NCBI RefSeq assembly: GCF_019733395.1
Contig: NZ_JAIHOO010000001.1
Span: 1,984,001-2,048,000, forward strand
Reading direction: 5' to 3'
Source of the DNA: Lysobacter sp. BMK333-48F3
GTDB taxonomy: Bacteria; Pseudomonadota; Gammaproteobacteria; Xanthomonadales; Xanthomonadaceae
Length of the DNA stretch: 64,000 nt
Shown here: positions 53,874-63,647 of the stretch, piece by piece
Position numbering within the stretch: the first letter of the stretch is position 1
Layout: every line of letters begins with the position of its first letter
Notes under the pieces: model-generated
The model's database searches: none
What the model saw: the letters and a program-made list of their open reading frames with translations, nothing else
Told to the model about the DNA's origin: nothing
Made by a program: the position numbers and the translations under genes

Positions 53874-54541
53874 GCGGCGCCGGACCCGACGGGCGCGATC
53901 TGGCCGGGCGCCGGCTGCTGATCAGCGCCGGCCCGACCTACGAGGACATCGATCCGGTCCGCTTCATCGGCAACCGCAGCAGCGGCAAGATGGGCTTCGC
54001 CATCGCCCAGGCCGCGGCGCAACGCGGCGCCGAGGTGACCCTGATCGCCGGCCCGGTATCGCTGCCGACCCCGGCCGGGGTGCGGCGGATCGACGTGCGC
54101 TCGGCGCGGCAGATGCGCGAGGCGGTGATCGGTGCGCTGCCGGCCGACGCCTACATCGGGGCGGCCGCGGTGGCCGACTACGCGCCGGCCGAGATCGCTC
54201 CGGGCAAGATCAAGAAAAAGGACGAGCAGCTGACCCTGGCGCTGGTGCGCACGCCGGACATCCTGGCCGAGGTCGCGGCGCATGCGCAGCGGCCGACCCT
54301 GGTGGTCGGCTTCGCCGCCGAGACCCACGACGTCGAGTTCTACGCCCGCGGCAAGCTGGAGAAGAAGCGCGTCGACCTGATCGCCGCCAACCGTGTCGGC
54401 GTCGCCGGCAGCGGCTTCGAAAGCGACGACAACGCCTTGACCGTGTACTGGACCGGCGGCGAACGCGCGCTGGGTCCGGCGCCCAAGACCGAGCTGGCCG
54501 ACCGCCTGCTCGACCTGATCCTGGAACGCTGGCCGGCCTGA
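53870..54541 (+). CDS. coaB: CoaB, phosphopantothenate-cysteine ligase as a separate protein
   Basis: A 223-residue CTP-dependent ligase. GPTYEDIDPVRFIGNRSSGKMGFAIA, AAAVADYAP, PGKIKKKDE with the dimer/active-site lysines, and VVGFAAETHDVEFYARGKLEKKRVDLIAAN are clear. The N-terminus [21 protein letters not shown] would be the linker of a fused protein. It is coupled to coaC by an ATGA overlap and followed by dut in the same direction. Confidence 0.9.
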   Translation: MSGAGPDGRDLAGRRLLISAGPTYEDIDPVRFIGNRSSGKMGFAIAQAAAQRGAEVTLIAGPVSLPTPAGVRRIDVRSARQMREAVIGALPADAYIGAAAVADYAPAEIAPGKIKKKDEQLTLALVRTPDILAEVAAHAQRPTLVVGFAAETHDVEFYARGKLEKKRVDLIAANRVGVAGSGFESDDNALTVYWTGGERALGPAPKTELADRLLDLILERWPA

Positions 54542-54646
54542 GCGCCGCGCCGGCGCGCCTGTCCCGCCGCGGCCGCGCGCGGCCCTCGTTCCGGCCGCGC
54601 CCGGCGCGCCGGCCGACTCCTCCTTCTCTCCAGCGGATCGCTCGCG

Positions 54647-55105
54647 ATGCACCACACCCTCGAAATCAAGATCCTCGACCCCCGCCACGGCAACGAATGG
54701 CCGCTGCCGAGCTACGCCACCGCGGCCAGCGCCGGCCTGGACCTGCGCGCCGCGCTGGACCAGGCGCTGGTCCTGAACCCTGGCGACACCGCCCTGGTGC
54801 CCTCGGGCCTGGCGATCCACCTCGGCGACCCGGGCCTGTGCGCGGTGATCCTGCCGCGCTCCGGGCTGGGCCATAAGCACGGCATCGTGCTCGGCAACGG
54901 CACCGGCCTGATCGACGCCGACTACCAGGGGCCGCTGCTGATCAGCGTGTGGAATCGGGGCCGCGAGGCTTTTACGATGCAGCCGGGGGACCGGATCGCC
55001 CAATTGGTGGTGCTGCCGATCGTGCGCGCCAGCCTGCAGGTGGTGGACGAGTTCGAAACCAGCGACCGCGGCGCCGGCGGCTTCGGCCATACCGGGGTGC
55101 GCTGA
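54647..55105 (+). CDS. dut: Dut, deoxyuridine 5'-triphosphate nucleotidohydrolase
   Basis: A 152-residue trimeric dUTPase. The five motifs are visible: [36 protein letters not shown] and the C-terminal [10 protein letters not shown]. The coaBC-dut order is conserved in gammaproteobacteria. The ATG at 54647 has only a weak ribosome site. The 105 bp before it are GC-rich with imperfect dyads. Confidence 0.97.
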   Translation: MHHTLEIKILDPRHGNEWPLPSYATAASAGLDLRAALDQALVLNPGDTALVPSGLAIHLGDPGLCAVILPRSGLGHKHGIVLGNGTGLIDADYQGPLLISVWNRGREAFTMQPGDRIAQLVVLPIVRASLQVVDEFETSDRGAGGFGHTGVR

Positions 55106-55270
55106 GCCGGGTCCGGCGTCGGCGCGGCGCTGGCACGCAACCTGCTAGGAATGTGCGGGGCGCGCGATCCGCGAGCGCGGCGCGAGGCGTAGTCGACGGA
55201 ATCCGTCGCCGTCTCCGGTGCACACTGAACGGGTCGTGCGCGTAGCACAGACAGGGGAAAGGATCTTGGA

Positions 55271-57586
55271 ATGGTCGATCTGAAGATGGAAAAGCCGCAG
55301 ATCAACGCCGCGCAGCTCAAGCCGGCGCTGGTGCCGTTGGCCGCGCTCAGCCTGGTGCTGGCGCTGTGGTTCGGCTGGAGCGGCGTGCAGCAGCACGTCG
55401 ATACCCAGCGCCGCGCCGACGTGAGCCAGTTGCGCGACCAGGCGGTGACCGAGGCGCACAACGCGCTCGGCGTCGAACACAAGCGCCTGCGCGAACGCCT
55501 GGCCGCCGCGGAGATGCAGGCCGCCTTGCAGGCCGGCGATTTTGCCGCCGCCTCGGCCCAGCTGACCCGCGGCTGGGACGGTGCCAGCAACGGCCAGGTG
55601 CTGGCCCAGGATCTGGCCTCCGACTACGCCCAGTTGCCCAAGGGCAGCTACGGCCGGCTCGCGGCGATGGAAGCGGCGATGGTCGCCGACAAGCCGATGG
55701 CGTCGATCGTGCGCGACGGCGGCAAATCGGTGCTGGCGCTGGCGGCGCCGGCCCGGGTCGGCGAACAACTGATCGGCGTGGCGTATCTGCAGCTGCCCTT
55801 GCAGCGCATCAGCGCCGCGCTGGAGAGCGCGCCGATCGACGGCAGCAGCTATCTGGCCCTGCGCCAGGGCGGCTTCAGCGCGATCGAGCGCGGCGACACC
55901 GGGCTCGGCAACGGCGCCGAAGCGCTGGCGGCGAAGATTCCCGGCAGCGACCTGCGCGTGGCCGCGGCGGTCCCGGACGTGGCCGGCGGCCCGTTCGGCC
56001 TGGGCGCGATTCCCTGCTTCGTCGCCGCGGTGATCCTGGCCGTGCTCGGGTTCGTGCTCGCGCGCCTGCGTCAACGCTTCAATGCGCCGCCGCCGGTGGT
56101 GGACGAAGGCCCGGTTCAGACGCTGGCTGAGACCATGTCGGCCTCTCCCCAGCCGACGGATGCCTCCGACGTGACCCAATCCCCGCAAGCCGCCGCTACC
56201 GGCCCCTTGGCCGTCGACCCGGGCATCTTCCGCGCCTACGACATCCGCGGCGTGGTCGGACGCAGCCTCGATCAGGGCGTCGCCGAGCAGATCGGCCACG
56301 CCATCGGCACGGTGATGCAGGAACAGGGGCACAGCGAGATCGTGGTCGGCCGCGACGGCCGCCTGTCGGGCCCGTCGATGATCGAAGGCCTGATCGCCGG
56401 CCTGCGCAAGGCCGGGCGCAACGTCGTCGACGTCGGCATGGCACCGACGCCGGTCGTCTATTTCGGCGCCTACCACCTGCGCGCCGGTTCCTGCGTTTCG
56501 GTCACCGGCAGCCACAATCCGCCGGACTACAACGGCTTCAAGATCGTGGTCGGCGGCGAAACCCTGTCCGGCGACGCCATCACCGATCTGTACCGCCGCA
56601 TCGTCGGCCGCCGCCTGTACACCGCGTCCGAGCCGGGCCAACTGACTCATCGCGATATTTCCGAGGACTACGTCCAGCGCATCGCCTCGGACATCCAGAT
56701 CGACCGTCCGCTCAAAGTCGTGATCGATGCCGGCAACGGCGTCGCCGGCGACATCGGCCCGCGGGTGCTGGCGGCGATCGGCGCCGAAGTGACCCCGCTG
56801 TACTGCGAGATCGACGGCGAATTCCCCAATCACCACCCCGACCCGAGCGAGCCGCACAACCTGGTCGACCTGATCAAGATGGTCGGCCGGCTCAACGCCG
56901 ACCTGGGCGTCGCCTTCGACGGCGACGGCGACCGCCTCGGCGTGATCACCCGCGACGGCCAGAACGTGTTCCCGGATCGCCTGCTGATGCTGTTCGCGGC
57001 CGACGTGCTGGAGCGCAACCCGGGCGCGATGATCATCTACGACGTCAAGTGCACGGGCCGCCTGCCGGGCCATATCCTGCGCCACGGCGGCAGCCCGCTG
57101 ATGTGGAAGACCGGGCATTCGCTGATCAAGGCCAAGATGCGCGAGACCGACGCCGAACTGGCCGGCGAGATGAGCGGCCACTTCTTCTTCAAGGAGCGCT
57201 GGTACGGCTTCGACGACGGCATCTACTCGGCCGCGCGGCTGCTCGAAATCCTCGCCGCCCAGCCGCAGAGCCCGAGCGAGACCCTCAACGCCCTGCCCAA
57301 CGGCGTCTCGACCCCGGAGATCAAGGTCGACGCGCCGAACGGCGACCCGCACAGCTTCGTCGAGCGCTTCCGCAACGAGGCCAGCTTCGAAGGCGCGCGG
57401 CTGTCGACCATCGACGGTCTGCGGGTCGACTTCAGCGACGGCTGGGGCCTGGTGCGCGCGTCCAACACCACGCCGGTCCTGGTGATGCGCTTCGACGCCG
57501 ACAGCGCCGATGCGCTGAAGCGGATCCAGGATGCGTTCCGCGAGCAGTTGCTGGCGCTCAAGCCGGACCTGGTGCTGCCGTTCTAA
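55271..57586 (+). CDS. algC: AlgC-type phosphomannomutase/phosphoglucomutase with a membrane-anchored N-terminal extension
   Basis: A 771-residue protein. Residues about 18-36 and 246-266 are transmembrane helices enclosing a mainly periplasmic coiled-coil-like region (40-240). The alpha-D-phosphohexomutase core spans about 315-771, with the phosphoserine loop TGSHNPP (412-418) and metal loop DGDGDR (550-555). Plain AlgC has about 460 residues, so the first 310 are an added module, as seen in Xanthomonadaceae. It feeds GDP-mannose and UDP-glucose synthesis for polysaccharides. AAAGGA is near the ATG. A strong terminator follows. Confidence 0.93.
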   Translation: MVDLKMEKPQINAAQLKPALVPLAALSLVLALWFGWSGVQQHVDTQRRADVSQLRDQAVTEAHNALGVEHKRLRERLAAAEMQAALQAGDFAAASAQLTRGWDGASNGQVLAQDLASDYAQLPKGSYGRLAAMEAAMVADKPMASIVRDGGKSVLALAAPARVGEQLIGVAYLQLPLQRISAALESAPIDGSSYLALRQGGFSAIERGDTGLGNGAEALAAKIPGSDLRVAAAVPDVAGGPFGLGAIPCFVAAVILAVLGFVLARLRQRFNAPPPVVDEGPVQTLAETMSASPQPTDASDVTQSPQAAATGPLAVDPGIFRAYDIRGVVGRSLDQGVAEQIGHAIGTVMQEQGHSEIVVGRDGRLSGPSMIEGLIAGLRKAGRNVVDVGMAPTPVVYFGAYHLRAGSCVSVTGSHNPPDYNGFKIVVGGETLSGDAITDLYRRIVGRRLYTASEPGQLTHRDISEDYVQRIASDIQIDRPLKVVIDAGNGVAGDIGPRVLAAIGAEVTPLYCEIDGEFPNHHPDPSEPHNLVDLIKMVGRLNADLGVAFDGDGDRLGVITRDGQNVFPDRLLMLFAADVLERNPGAMIIYDVKCTGRLPGHILRHGGSPLMWKTGHSLIKAKMRETDAELAGEMSGHFFFKERWYGFDDGIYSAARLLEILAAQPQSPSETLNALPNGVSTPEIKVDAPNGDPHSFVERFRNEASFEGARLSTIDGLRVDFSDGWGLVRASNTTPVLVMRFDADSADALKRIQDAFREQLLALKPDLVLPF

Positions 57587-57610
57587 GCGGCGCCACCGCC
57601 CGGCGGACAA

Positions 57611-57647
57611 ACGAAAAACGCCGCGGCCCTGCCGCGGCGTTTTTCGT
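57611..57647 (+). terminator. Intrinsic terminator of algC, bidirectional in form
   Basis: Perfect 17-bp stem ACGAAAAACGCCGCGGC / GCCGCGGCGTTTTTCGT with a CCT loop. It lies 24 bp after the algC stop, between convergent genes. Confidence 0.93.
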
Positions 57648-57694
57648 TTCGGGGCCGGCGTCGGCGAGCGATCGCGGCCGCCGGCGTGGGCGGC

Positions 57695-58345
57695 TCAGCC
57701 CTGGCCTGGACGCTTGCGCATCGACTGGTAGCGCTGCAGGGCGGTGGCCAGGTCCTCGTCGGCCAGGCTGCGCTCGACCAGTTGCTGCTTGAGCAGGTCC
57801 TGCTGGCGCAGCAGTTCGTCGTGCTGGTGGCGGATGTTGTCGGCCAGCGACTTGTCGACCGGCTTGCTGCCCAGTTCGGCCTCGCCGGCCTTGCGCAGCA
57901 GGCTCAGCAGGGTCTGGCGACGGCCCTCGATGCCGAGCTGGGAGGCCTTGACGGTCTCGTCGAGCAGGATGATCCGCTCCTGGAAAGAATTGCGCAGCTC
58001 TTCCTCGGTCGAATACGACTCGGCCATGGCGTGGTCGCGGCGCTTCTTCGCCTCTTCCGCCAGGGCCGCGCTGCGCGCCGCGCGCGCGGCCTGGTCGGCG
58101 GCGAGGCGCTCTTCCGGGGTCAGGGCGCGCCCGACCTGGCTCAGCGGCAGACCGCTGCGCGAGCTGATCTCGGTGCGCGCGCTGTCGACCGCGGTGGCCG
58201 GCAAGGCGTCGCCGCAGACCTTGCGGCCGCCTTCGTTCCAGCAGTACAGCTTCTTCTTCGGAGCCGCTTGCTGGGCGCCGACGGCGAACGGCAAGGCCAG
58301 CGCCAGCAGCACGGCAGTCGCGGTCAGGGATGGGATTCGGTTCAT
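57695..58345 (-). CDS. Exported DUF4124-like protein with coiled coil
   Basis: A 216-residue protein. The signal peptide is MNRIPSLTATAVLLALALPFAVGAQQ. A short Cys-containing domain (KLYCWNEGGRKVCGDALP) resembles DUF4124. A long charged helix (about 70-210) is a probable coiled coil. Function unknown. I chose the ATG at 58345; an upstream open stretch lacks homology. It is separate from pyrE by 126 bp. Confidence 0.78.
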   Translation of the reverse strand: MNRIPSLTATAVLLALALPFAVGAQQAAPKKKLYCWNEGGRKVCGDALPATAVDSARTEISSRSGLPLSQVGRALTPEERLAADQAARAARSAALAEEAKKRRDHAMAESYSTEEELRNSFQERIILLDETVKASQLGIEGRRQTLLSLLRKAGEAELGSKPVDKSLADNIRHQHDELLRQQDLLKQQLVERSLADEDLATALQRYQSMRKRPGQG

Positions 58346-58471
58346 AGCGCCCTCGTACCGTCGGGACCCGCGGTCATTCGAGCAAAGCCAAGCAAGAGTC
58401 GGGCCATGCGGGCCGCAGGCGACCGCGGCTTGCGTCACGATTTCGGTGCGCGACGCCGCCGCGGACCGGAC

Positions 58472-59134
58472 TCAGGCCGCGTCGCCGCGGCCGTAGGCGG
58501 CACGGTAGGCCAGCAGGCGTTCGCGTTGCGTGGAGAACTCCGCGCTTTCGCCGGTGAAGGCCAGCAGATCGTCGAGGCTGGCGATCGCGACCACCGGCAG
58601 AGCGTGTTCGATTGCGACAGTTTCTGCCGCCGAGCGTCGGGATTGGGCCGGGTCCACGGCTTCCTGGCGGTCCAGGGCGATCACTATCCCGGCGACTTCG
58701 CCGCCGGCCGCGCCGATCAGGCCCAGCGCTTCGCGGATCGCGGTGCCGGCGGTGATCACGTCGTCGACGATCAGCACCCGGCGGCCGGCCAGGGGCGCGC
58801 CGATCAGGGTGCCGCCCTCGCCGTGGGCCTTGGCTTCCTTGCGGTTGAACGCCAGCGGCAGGTCGCGGCCGCGGCGCGCGTACTCGCAGCCCAGCGCGGT
58901 CGCCAGCGGAATGCCCTTGTAGGCCGGGCCGAACAGCAGGTCGAACTGCAGGCCGGCGTCCTCCACCGCGTCGGCATAGCAGGCGGCCAGGCCGGACAGC
59001 GCCGCGCCCGAGTCGAACCGGCCGGCGTTGAAGAAGTACGGGCTGACCCGGCCGGATTTCAGGGTGAATTCGCCGAAGCGCAGGGCCTGGGCCTGGAGCG
59101 CGAGTTGCAGGAAGCGGGAGCGGTGGTCGGTCAT
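58472..59134 (-). CDS. pyrE: PyrE, orotate phosphoribosyltransferase
   Basis: A 220-residue type I phosphoribosyltransferase. The PRPP-binding VLIVDDVITAGTA (about 117-129) and FNRKEAKAHGEGG catalytic loop are typical. It makes OMP from orotate in pyrimidine synthesis. The start overlaps the GNAT gene stop (ATGA at 59131-59134), so the two are translationally coupled. Confidence 0.95.
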   Translation of the reverse strand: MTDHRSRFLQLALQAQALRFGEFTLKSGRVSPYFFNAGRFDSGAALSGLAACYADAVEDAGLQFDLLFGPAYKGIPLATALGCEYARRGRDLPLAFNRKEAKAHGEGGTLIGAPLAGRRVLIVDDVITAGTAIREALGLIGAAGGEVAGIVIALDRQEAVDPAQSRRSAAETVAIEHALPVVAIASLDDLLAFTGESAEFSTQRERLLAYRAAYGRGDAA

Positions 59135-59718
59135 GGGGCGTCGGAGGCGGAGTCGGGGGAGGAGGGGGCGGCTTCGGGCTGCAGGCGCAGCAGCATCAGG
59201 TGCTGCGGGCCGGCGTCGCCGCCGAGGTAGAGCTCGCCGGTGTCGGCGAAGCCGGCCTTGCGGTAGGCGGCGATGGCGGCGGCATTGCGGAGGTTGACGG
59301 TCAGGGCCAGCAGGCGCCGCTGCGGATGGCGCCGGCGCAGGTCGTCGCAACAGGCGGCGATGGCGGCGCGGCCGTAGCCGCGGCCTTGCGCGTCGCGGTC
59401 GATGAGGTAGGAGCGCAGGCCGACGCTGGGCTCGGCGAAGACCCGGCCGGCGATCGCGGCCGCGGCGAAATCCAGCCGGTAGAAGCCGACCACCCGTTCG
59501 CCGGCGAGGATCGCCATCGCTTCGCTGGCCGGGTCGGCCAGGGCCTGGTCGAGGTTGGCGCCGGTGTCGCCGACGAAGGGCGATTGCTCCGCCGCGACCC
59601 GCAGCGCGCGCACCGCCGGCGCCAGCGCGGCGTCGACCGCCGCCACGCGCACGGGCGCATCGGCGGTCGCCGGCGGCGGGGCGGTCGGGAAGGCCGTGGG
59701 CGAGGACATGGCCGGCAT
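59131..59718 (-). CDS. GNAT-family N-acetyltransferase
   Basis: A 195-residue enzyme. An Ala/Pro-rich N-terminus is followed by the GNAT core (about 25-180). The acetyl-CoA motif A is RDAQGRGYGRAAIAA, and NLRNAAAIAAYRKAGF is motif B. The substrate is unknown. ATGs at 59718 and 59709 are both possible. It is divergent from xth, with 50 bp between. Confidence 0.85.
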   Translation of the reverse strand: MPAMSSPTAFPTAPPPATADAPVRVAAVDAALAPAVRALRVAAEQSPFVGDTGANLDQALADPASEAMAILAGERVVGFYRLDFAAAAIAGRVFAEPSVGLRSYLIDRDAQGRGYGRAAIAACCDDLRRRHPQRRLLALTVNLRNAAAIAAYRKAGFADTGELYLGGDAGPQHLMLLRLQPEAAPSSPDSASDAP

Positions 59719-59768
59719 GATACCCGTGCCCGTTGTTATGATCCCCGCACCCCTGACGTGGAGCGCGC

Positions 59769-60542
59769 ATGCGCATCATCAGCTTCAACGCCAACGGTCT
59801 GCGCTCGGCCGCGACCAAGGGCTTCTTCGATTGGTTCAAGACCCAGGACGCCGACGTGCTCTGCGTTCAGGAAACCAAGGCCCAGGAACACCAACTCGCC
59901 GGCCCGCAATTCCTCCCCGACGGCTACCGCGCCTTCTTCCGCGACGCGATCACCAAGAAGGGCTACAGCGGCGTGGCGATCTACTCCAGGCGCGAGCCGG
60001 ACGAGGTCCGCACCGCACTGGGCTGGGCCCCGTTCGACGACGAGGGCCGCTACATCGAGGCGCGCTACGGCAACCTCAGCGTGGTCTCGTTCTACATTCC
60101 GTCCGGTTCCTCCGGCGAGCTGCGCCAGGGCTTCAAGTTCGAGGTCATGGAATGGCTGAAGCCCATTCTCGACCAGTGGCTGGCCAGCGGCCGCGACTAC
60201 GTGCTGTGCGGCGACTGGAACATCGTGCGCAGCCGCCTGGACATCAAGAACTGGACCAGCAACCAGAAGAACTCCGGCTGCCTGCCGCCCGAGCGCGACT
60301 GGCTCAACGGCGTGTGCGCCGACGACAGCGGCTGGGTCGATGCCTACCGCACGCTCAAGGCCGAAGGCCAGGACTACACCTGGTGGAGCAACCGCGGCGC
60401 GGCGCGCGCCAACGACGTGGGTTGGCGGATCGACTACCAGTTCGCCACCCCCAGCCTGCGCGAGCGGCTGCGCGGTTGCTCGATCCTGAAGGAGCCGCGC
60501 TTCTCCGACCACGCCCCGTTCGTCGTCGACTATGACGTCTGA
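59769..60542 (+). CDS. xth: Exodeoxyribonuclease III (AP endonuclease)
   Basis: A 257-residue protein of the exonuclease-endonuclease-phosphatase fold. CVQETKAQ (catalytic Glu), CGDWNIVRS (Asp/Asn), GWRIDYQFAT and SDHAPFVVDYDV (catalytic His) are present. It repairs abasic sites and removes 3' blocks. A TATGAT (59737-59742) is a possible -10. The last 11 bases overlap ampG, so the two genes form an operon. Confidence 0.94.
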   Translation: MRIISFNANGLRSAATKGFFDWFKTQDADVLCVQETKAQEHQLAGPQFLPDGYRAFFRDAITKKGYSGVAIYSRREPDEVRTALGWAPFDDEGRYIEARYGNLSVVSFYIPSGSSGELRQGFKFEVMEWLKPILDQWLASGRDYVLCGDWNIVRSRLDIKNWTSNQKNSGCLPPERDWLNGVCADDSGWVDAYRTLKAEGQDYTWWSNRGAARANDVGWRIDYQFATPSLRERLRGCSILKEPRFSDHAPFVVDYDV

Positions 60543-61941
60543 GGCCGGCGCCGCGGGCGCGCGCGCGCCGGCGCCGGCGCCGGCGCGCAAGGGTTGGCGC
60601 CTGGTGCTGGCCAACCTGCGCGAGCCCAAGGTGCTGGTGATGCTGTTGCTCGGGTTCAGCTCGGGCATCCCGATCTACCTGGTCGGCAACACCCTCGGCT
60701 TCTGGATGCGCGAGAACGGCATCGAGTTGTCGACGATCGGCTTCCTGTCCTGGGTCGGCCTGGCCTATTCGCTGAAATTCCTCTGGGCGCCGCTGGTCGA
60801 CAAGCTCGACGCGCCGCTGCTCGGGCGCTGGCTGGGCCGGCGCCGCGGTTGGATGCTGCTGAGCCAGGCGGTCGCCGCCGCAGCATTGATCGGCATGGCC
60901 CTGGTCGAGCCGCGCCAGGGCCAGCTGCTGCTCGGCGGGGTGGCGCTGAACCAGTTGCTGGTGTTCGGCGCGCTGGCGCTGGTGGTCGCATTCGCCTCGG
61001 CGACCCAGGACATCGTCATCGATGCCTGGCGCATCGAGAGCGCCTCCAGCCCCGAGCAGCAGGGCCTGCTGACCTCGACCTCGACCCTGGGCTACCGCGG
61101 CGCGTTGCTGGTCACCGACTCGCTGATCCTGATCCTGGCCGCGCAGGCCGGCTGGTCGCTGTCCTACGGCGCGATGGCGGTGCTGATGGGCGTCGGCGTG
61201 CTGGCGACCCTGGCCGCGCGCGAGCCGGCCGCTTCGCTGCAGGCCGCGGCCACGCCGCACCCGGCGCTGTTCTCGGTCCAGGGCCTGTTCGACGCGGTGG
61301 TCGGCCCGTTCGTGGCCTTCTTCCGCCAGCACGGCCAGTGGGCCCTGCTGATGCTGCTGACCATCAGCCTGTACCGCCTGCCGGATTTCCTGTTCGGGCC
61401 GATGGCCAATCCGTTCTACGCCGACCTGGGCGTGGCCAAGGAAACCGTCGGCGCGGTGCGTGGCTCGTTCGGCCTGGTCGCGACCATCGCCGGCGTCGCC
61501 GTGGCCGGCCTGACCGCGGTGCGCTTCGGCTTCGTCCCAACCCTGCTGGCCGGCGCGGTGCTCGGCCCGGGCTCGAACCTGGCCTTCGCCTACCTGGCCG
61601 TGCACGGCAACGACCCCGGCGTGTTCACCGCGGCGATGGTGATCGACAACTTCTGCAACGGCTACGCCGGGGTGGCCCTGGTCGGCTACATGTCGAGCCT
61701 GACCAACGTCGGCTACACCGCCACCCAATACGCCCTGCTGAGCTCGTTCTATGCCTTGCTCGGCAAGCTGCTCAAGGGACTGTCCGGGGTGGCGGTGGAG
61801 CATCTGGCGCTGGACCGCAGCCTGCTCGAGGCCTATTCGCTGTTCTTCGTCGGCACCGCGCTGATCGGCCTGCCGGCCCTGGTGCTGTGCGCCGTGCTGG
61901 CGTTGCGCCGGCCGCCCGCCGCCGTCGCGCAAGGCGGCTGA
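60532..61941 (+). CDS. ampG: AmpG-type muropeptide permease (MFS)
   Basis: A 469-residue inner-membrane protein with 12-14 predicted helices. The N-terminal block LREPKVLVMLLLGFSSGIPIYLVGNTLGFWMRENGI and the RRRGWMLLSQ loop match AmpG. It imports anhydromuropeptides for peptidoglycan recycling. The Ala/Pro-rich first 20 residues are a poorly conserved tail. It overlaps xth by 11 bp. Confidence 0.92.
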   Translation: MTSEAGAAGARAPAPAPARKGWRLVLANLREPKVLVMLLLGFSSGIPIYLVGNTLGFWMRENGIELSTIGFLSWVGLAYSLKFLWAPLVDKLDAPLLGRWLGRRRGWMLLSQAVAAAALIGMALVEPRQGQLLLGGVALNQLLVFGALALVVAFASATQDIVIDAWRIESASSPEQQGLLTSTSTLGYRGALLVTDSLILILAAQAGWSLSYGAMAVLMGVGVLATLAAREPAASLQAAATPHPALFSVQGLFDAVVGPFVAFFRQHGQWALLMLLTISLYRLPDFLFGPMANPFYADLGVAKETVGAVRGSFGLVATIAGVAVAGLTAVRFGFVPTLLAGAVLGPGSNLAFAYLAVHGNDPGVFTAAMVIDNFCNGYAGVALVGYMSSLTNVGYTATQYALLSSFYALLGKLLKGLSGVAVEHLALDRSLLEAYSLFFVGTALIGLPALVLCAVLALRRPPAAVAQGG

Positions 61942-62080
61942 ACGGCTCGCCCGCCGCCTTGCCGAAGCGGCGGCGAGGCGGTGCCGGAACGGCGCCCCGA
62001 CGGCGACAGTCGAGTACCTGAACACGAATCCGCCAACTTTGTGTTGCGGTCACCAGTGTGCGGTGGCACCTTTCCCGGCA

Positions 62081-62410
62081 GTGACCGACATCATTCTCCA
62101 CAATCTCGATAGCGTGCTGGCCGACCGTGTCCGCCGGGTCGCGGAAGCGCGCGGCTGGAGCTTGCCGCGGACCGCGCTGTACCTGATCGAGAGCGGTCTG
62201 TTCGCGGTCGAGGCCGAGATGGTCGGCCGTTTCAACGACCACGACTCGGTCGCGCTGCAGGAAGCGATCGCGGCGCTGGAGGGCATTCCCAGCGACCCGG
62301 GCTTCTCCAAGATCGGCCGCGCCGATCCGGTCGCGCCCAAGACCCTCGGCCCGGACCTGAGCGGGCTGGAACTGCTGGACGAGTTCCGCCTCGACCGCGA
62401 TCCGGCCTGA
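62081..62410 (+). CDS. Small conserved-looking protein, possibly ribbon-helix-helix type
   Basis: A 109-residue protein from a GTG at 62081 (VTDIILHNLDSVLADRVRRVAEARGWSLPRTALYLIESGL). That first part resembles FitA/Arc-like ribbon-helix-helix DNA-binding segments. The C-terminal half is acidic and Pro-rich. An in-frame ATG 14 codons upstream (62039) is an alternative; neither has a strong ribosome site. No toxin partner is nearby. I do not recognise a named family. Confidence 0.6.
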   Translation: MTDIILHNLDSVLADRVRRVAEARGWSLPRTALYLIESGLFAVEAEMVGRFNDHDSVALQEAIAALEGIPSDPGFSKIGRADPVAPKTLGPDLSGLELLDEFRLDRDPA

Positions 62411-62471
62411 GCCCGCGCCGGTCCGCGGCGCCAGGCCGCGAACCCACAGTCCCACTCAGTCAGACGGCTGA

Positions 62472-63647
62472 TCAGGCCGCCGGATGCACGCAGCCGAGCA
62501 CGCGCAGGCCGCGCGCGCCGGTCACGCTGGGCAGGTTGCCGGGCAGCCCGGCCAGGGTCTGCCGCGCCAGCCAGGCGAAGCCCATCGCCTCGACGAAATC
62601 CGGGTCCAGGCCGTAGGCCGCAGTCGATTCCACCGTCGTTCCGGGCAGGTGCGCCGCGATCCGCGCCAGCAGGGCGCCGTTGCGCACCCCGCCGCCGCAG
62701 GCCAGCACCCGCCGGGTCGCCGGCTGGTGCGCGAGCAGCGCTTGCGCGACGGTGACCGCGCTGAGCTCGAGCAGGGTCGCCTGCACGTCCTGCGGCGCCT
62801 CGTCGCCGCGCAGCTGCGCCTGCAGCCAGGGCAGGTGGAACTGCTCGCGGCCGGTGCTCTTGGGCGGCGGCTCGGCGAACCAGGGCTCGCCGCACAAGCG
62901 CGCGAGCAGCCCGGCATCGACCGTGCCGGAGGCGGCGAAGCGCCCGTCGGCATCGTAGGGCGTGCCTAGGTGGCGCAGCGCCCAGGCGTCGAGCAGGCAG
63001 TTGGCCGGCCCGGTGTCGAAGCCGCGCACCTCGCCGCGCGCCGGCAGCAGGGTGAAATTGGCGATGCCGCCCAGGTTCAGCGCGGCCCGGTCTTCGCCCG
63101 GGTCGTGCAGCAGGGCGGCGTGAAAGGCCGGCATCAGCGGCGCGCCATGGCCGCCGGCGGCGACATCGCGGCGGCGGAAGTCGGCCACCGTGGTCATGCC
63201 GCTGCGCTCGGCGATCACCGCGCCGTCGCCGATCTGCCAGGTGAAGGGATGGCGGCCGTCGTAGCCGGCGCCGGCCGGGCGATGGCGCACGGTCTGGCCG
63301 TGCGACCCCAGCGCGGCGACCGCGTCCGCGGCCACGCCGGCTTCGCCGATCAGCGCCGTCGCCGCGTCGGCGAAGGCCTGCGCGACCTGCACGTCGAGCG
63401 TGCCCAGCTCTTCCAGCGAGCGAGCATCGCCGCCCTGGCCGAGTTCGACCAGGCGTTCGCGCAGGCCCGCCTCCCAGGCATAGGTACGGCCCAGCACCAG
63501 CTCGCAACGGGTCGGCGTGCCGGCCGCGAAACGCACCAGCGCCGCGTCGATCCCGTCGGCGCTGGTGCCGGAGATCAGTCCAAGATAAAGGCCTGAAGGC
63601 GGTAGGCCTGCGCCGGCGTCGGACCGGGTCGAAGAGTTCTCAGCCAC
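62472..63647 (-). CDS. anmK: AnmK, anhydro-N-acetylmuramic acid kinase
   Basis: A 391-residue sugar kinase-like ATPase. [19 protein letters not shown] (phosphate 1), [23 protein letters not shown] and the [21 protein letters not shown] adenosine site match the family. It phosphorylates anhMurNAc during peptidoglycan recycling, and the transporter gene ampG lies nearby. The annotated start is a GTG at 63647, with GGGAG seven bases upstream. The first 18 residues are not typical of AnmK and arise from a duplicated stretch (63590-63720), so a start nearer LYLGLISG is possible. Confidence 0.93.
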   Translation of the reverse strand: MAENSSTRSDAGAGLPPSGLYLGLISGTSADGIDAALVRFAAGTPTRCELVLGRTYAWEAGLRERLVELGQGGDARSLEELGTLDVQVAQAFADAATALIGEAGVAADAVAALGSHGQTVRHRPAGAGYDGRHPFTWQIGDGAVIAERSGMTTVADFRRRDVAAGGHGAPLMPAFHAALLHDPGEDRAALNLGGIANFTLLPARGEVRGFDTGPANCLLDAWALRHLGTPYDADGRFAASGTVDAGLLARLCGEPWFAEPPPKSTGREQFHLPWLQAQLRGDEAPQDVQATLLELSAVTVAQALLAHQPATRRVLACGGGVRNGALLARIAAHLPGTTVESTAAYGLDPDFVEAMGFAWLARQTLAGLPGNLPSVTGARGLRVLGCVHPAA

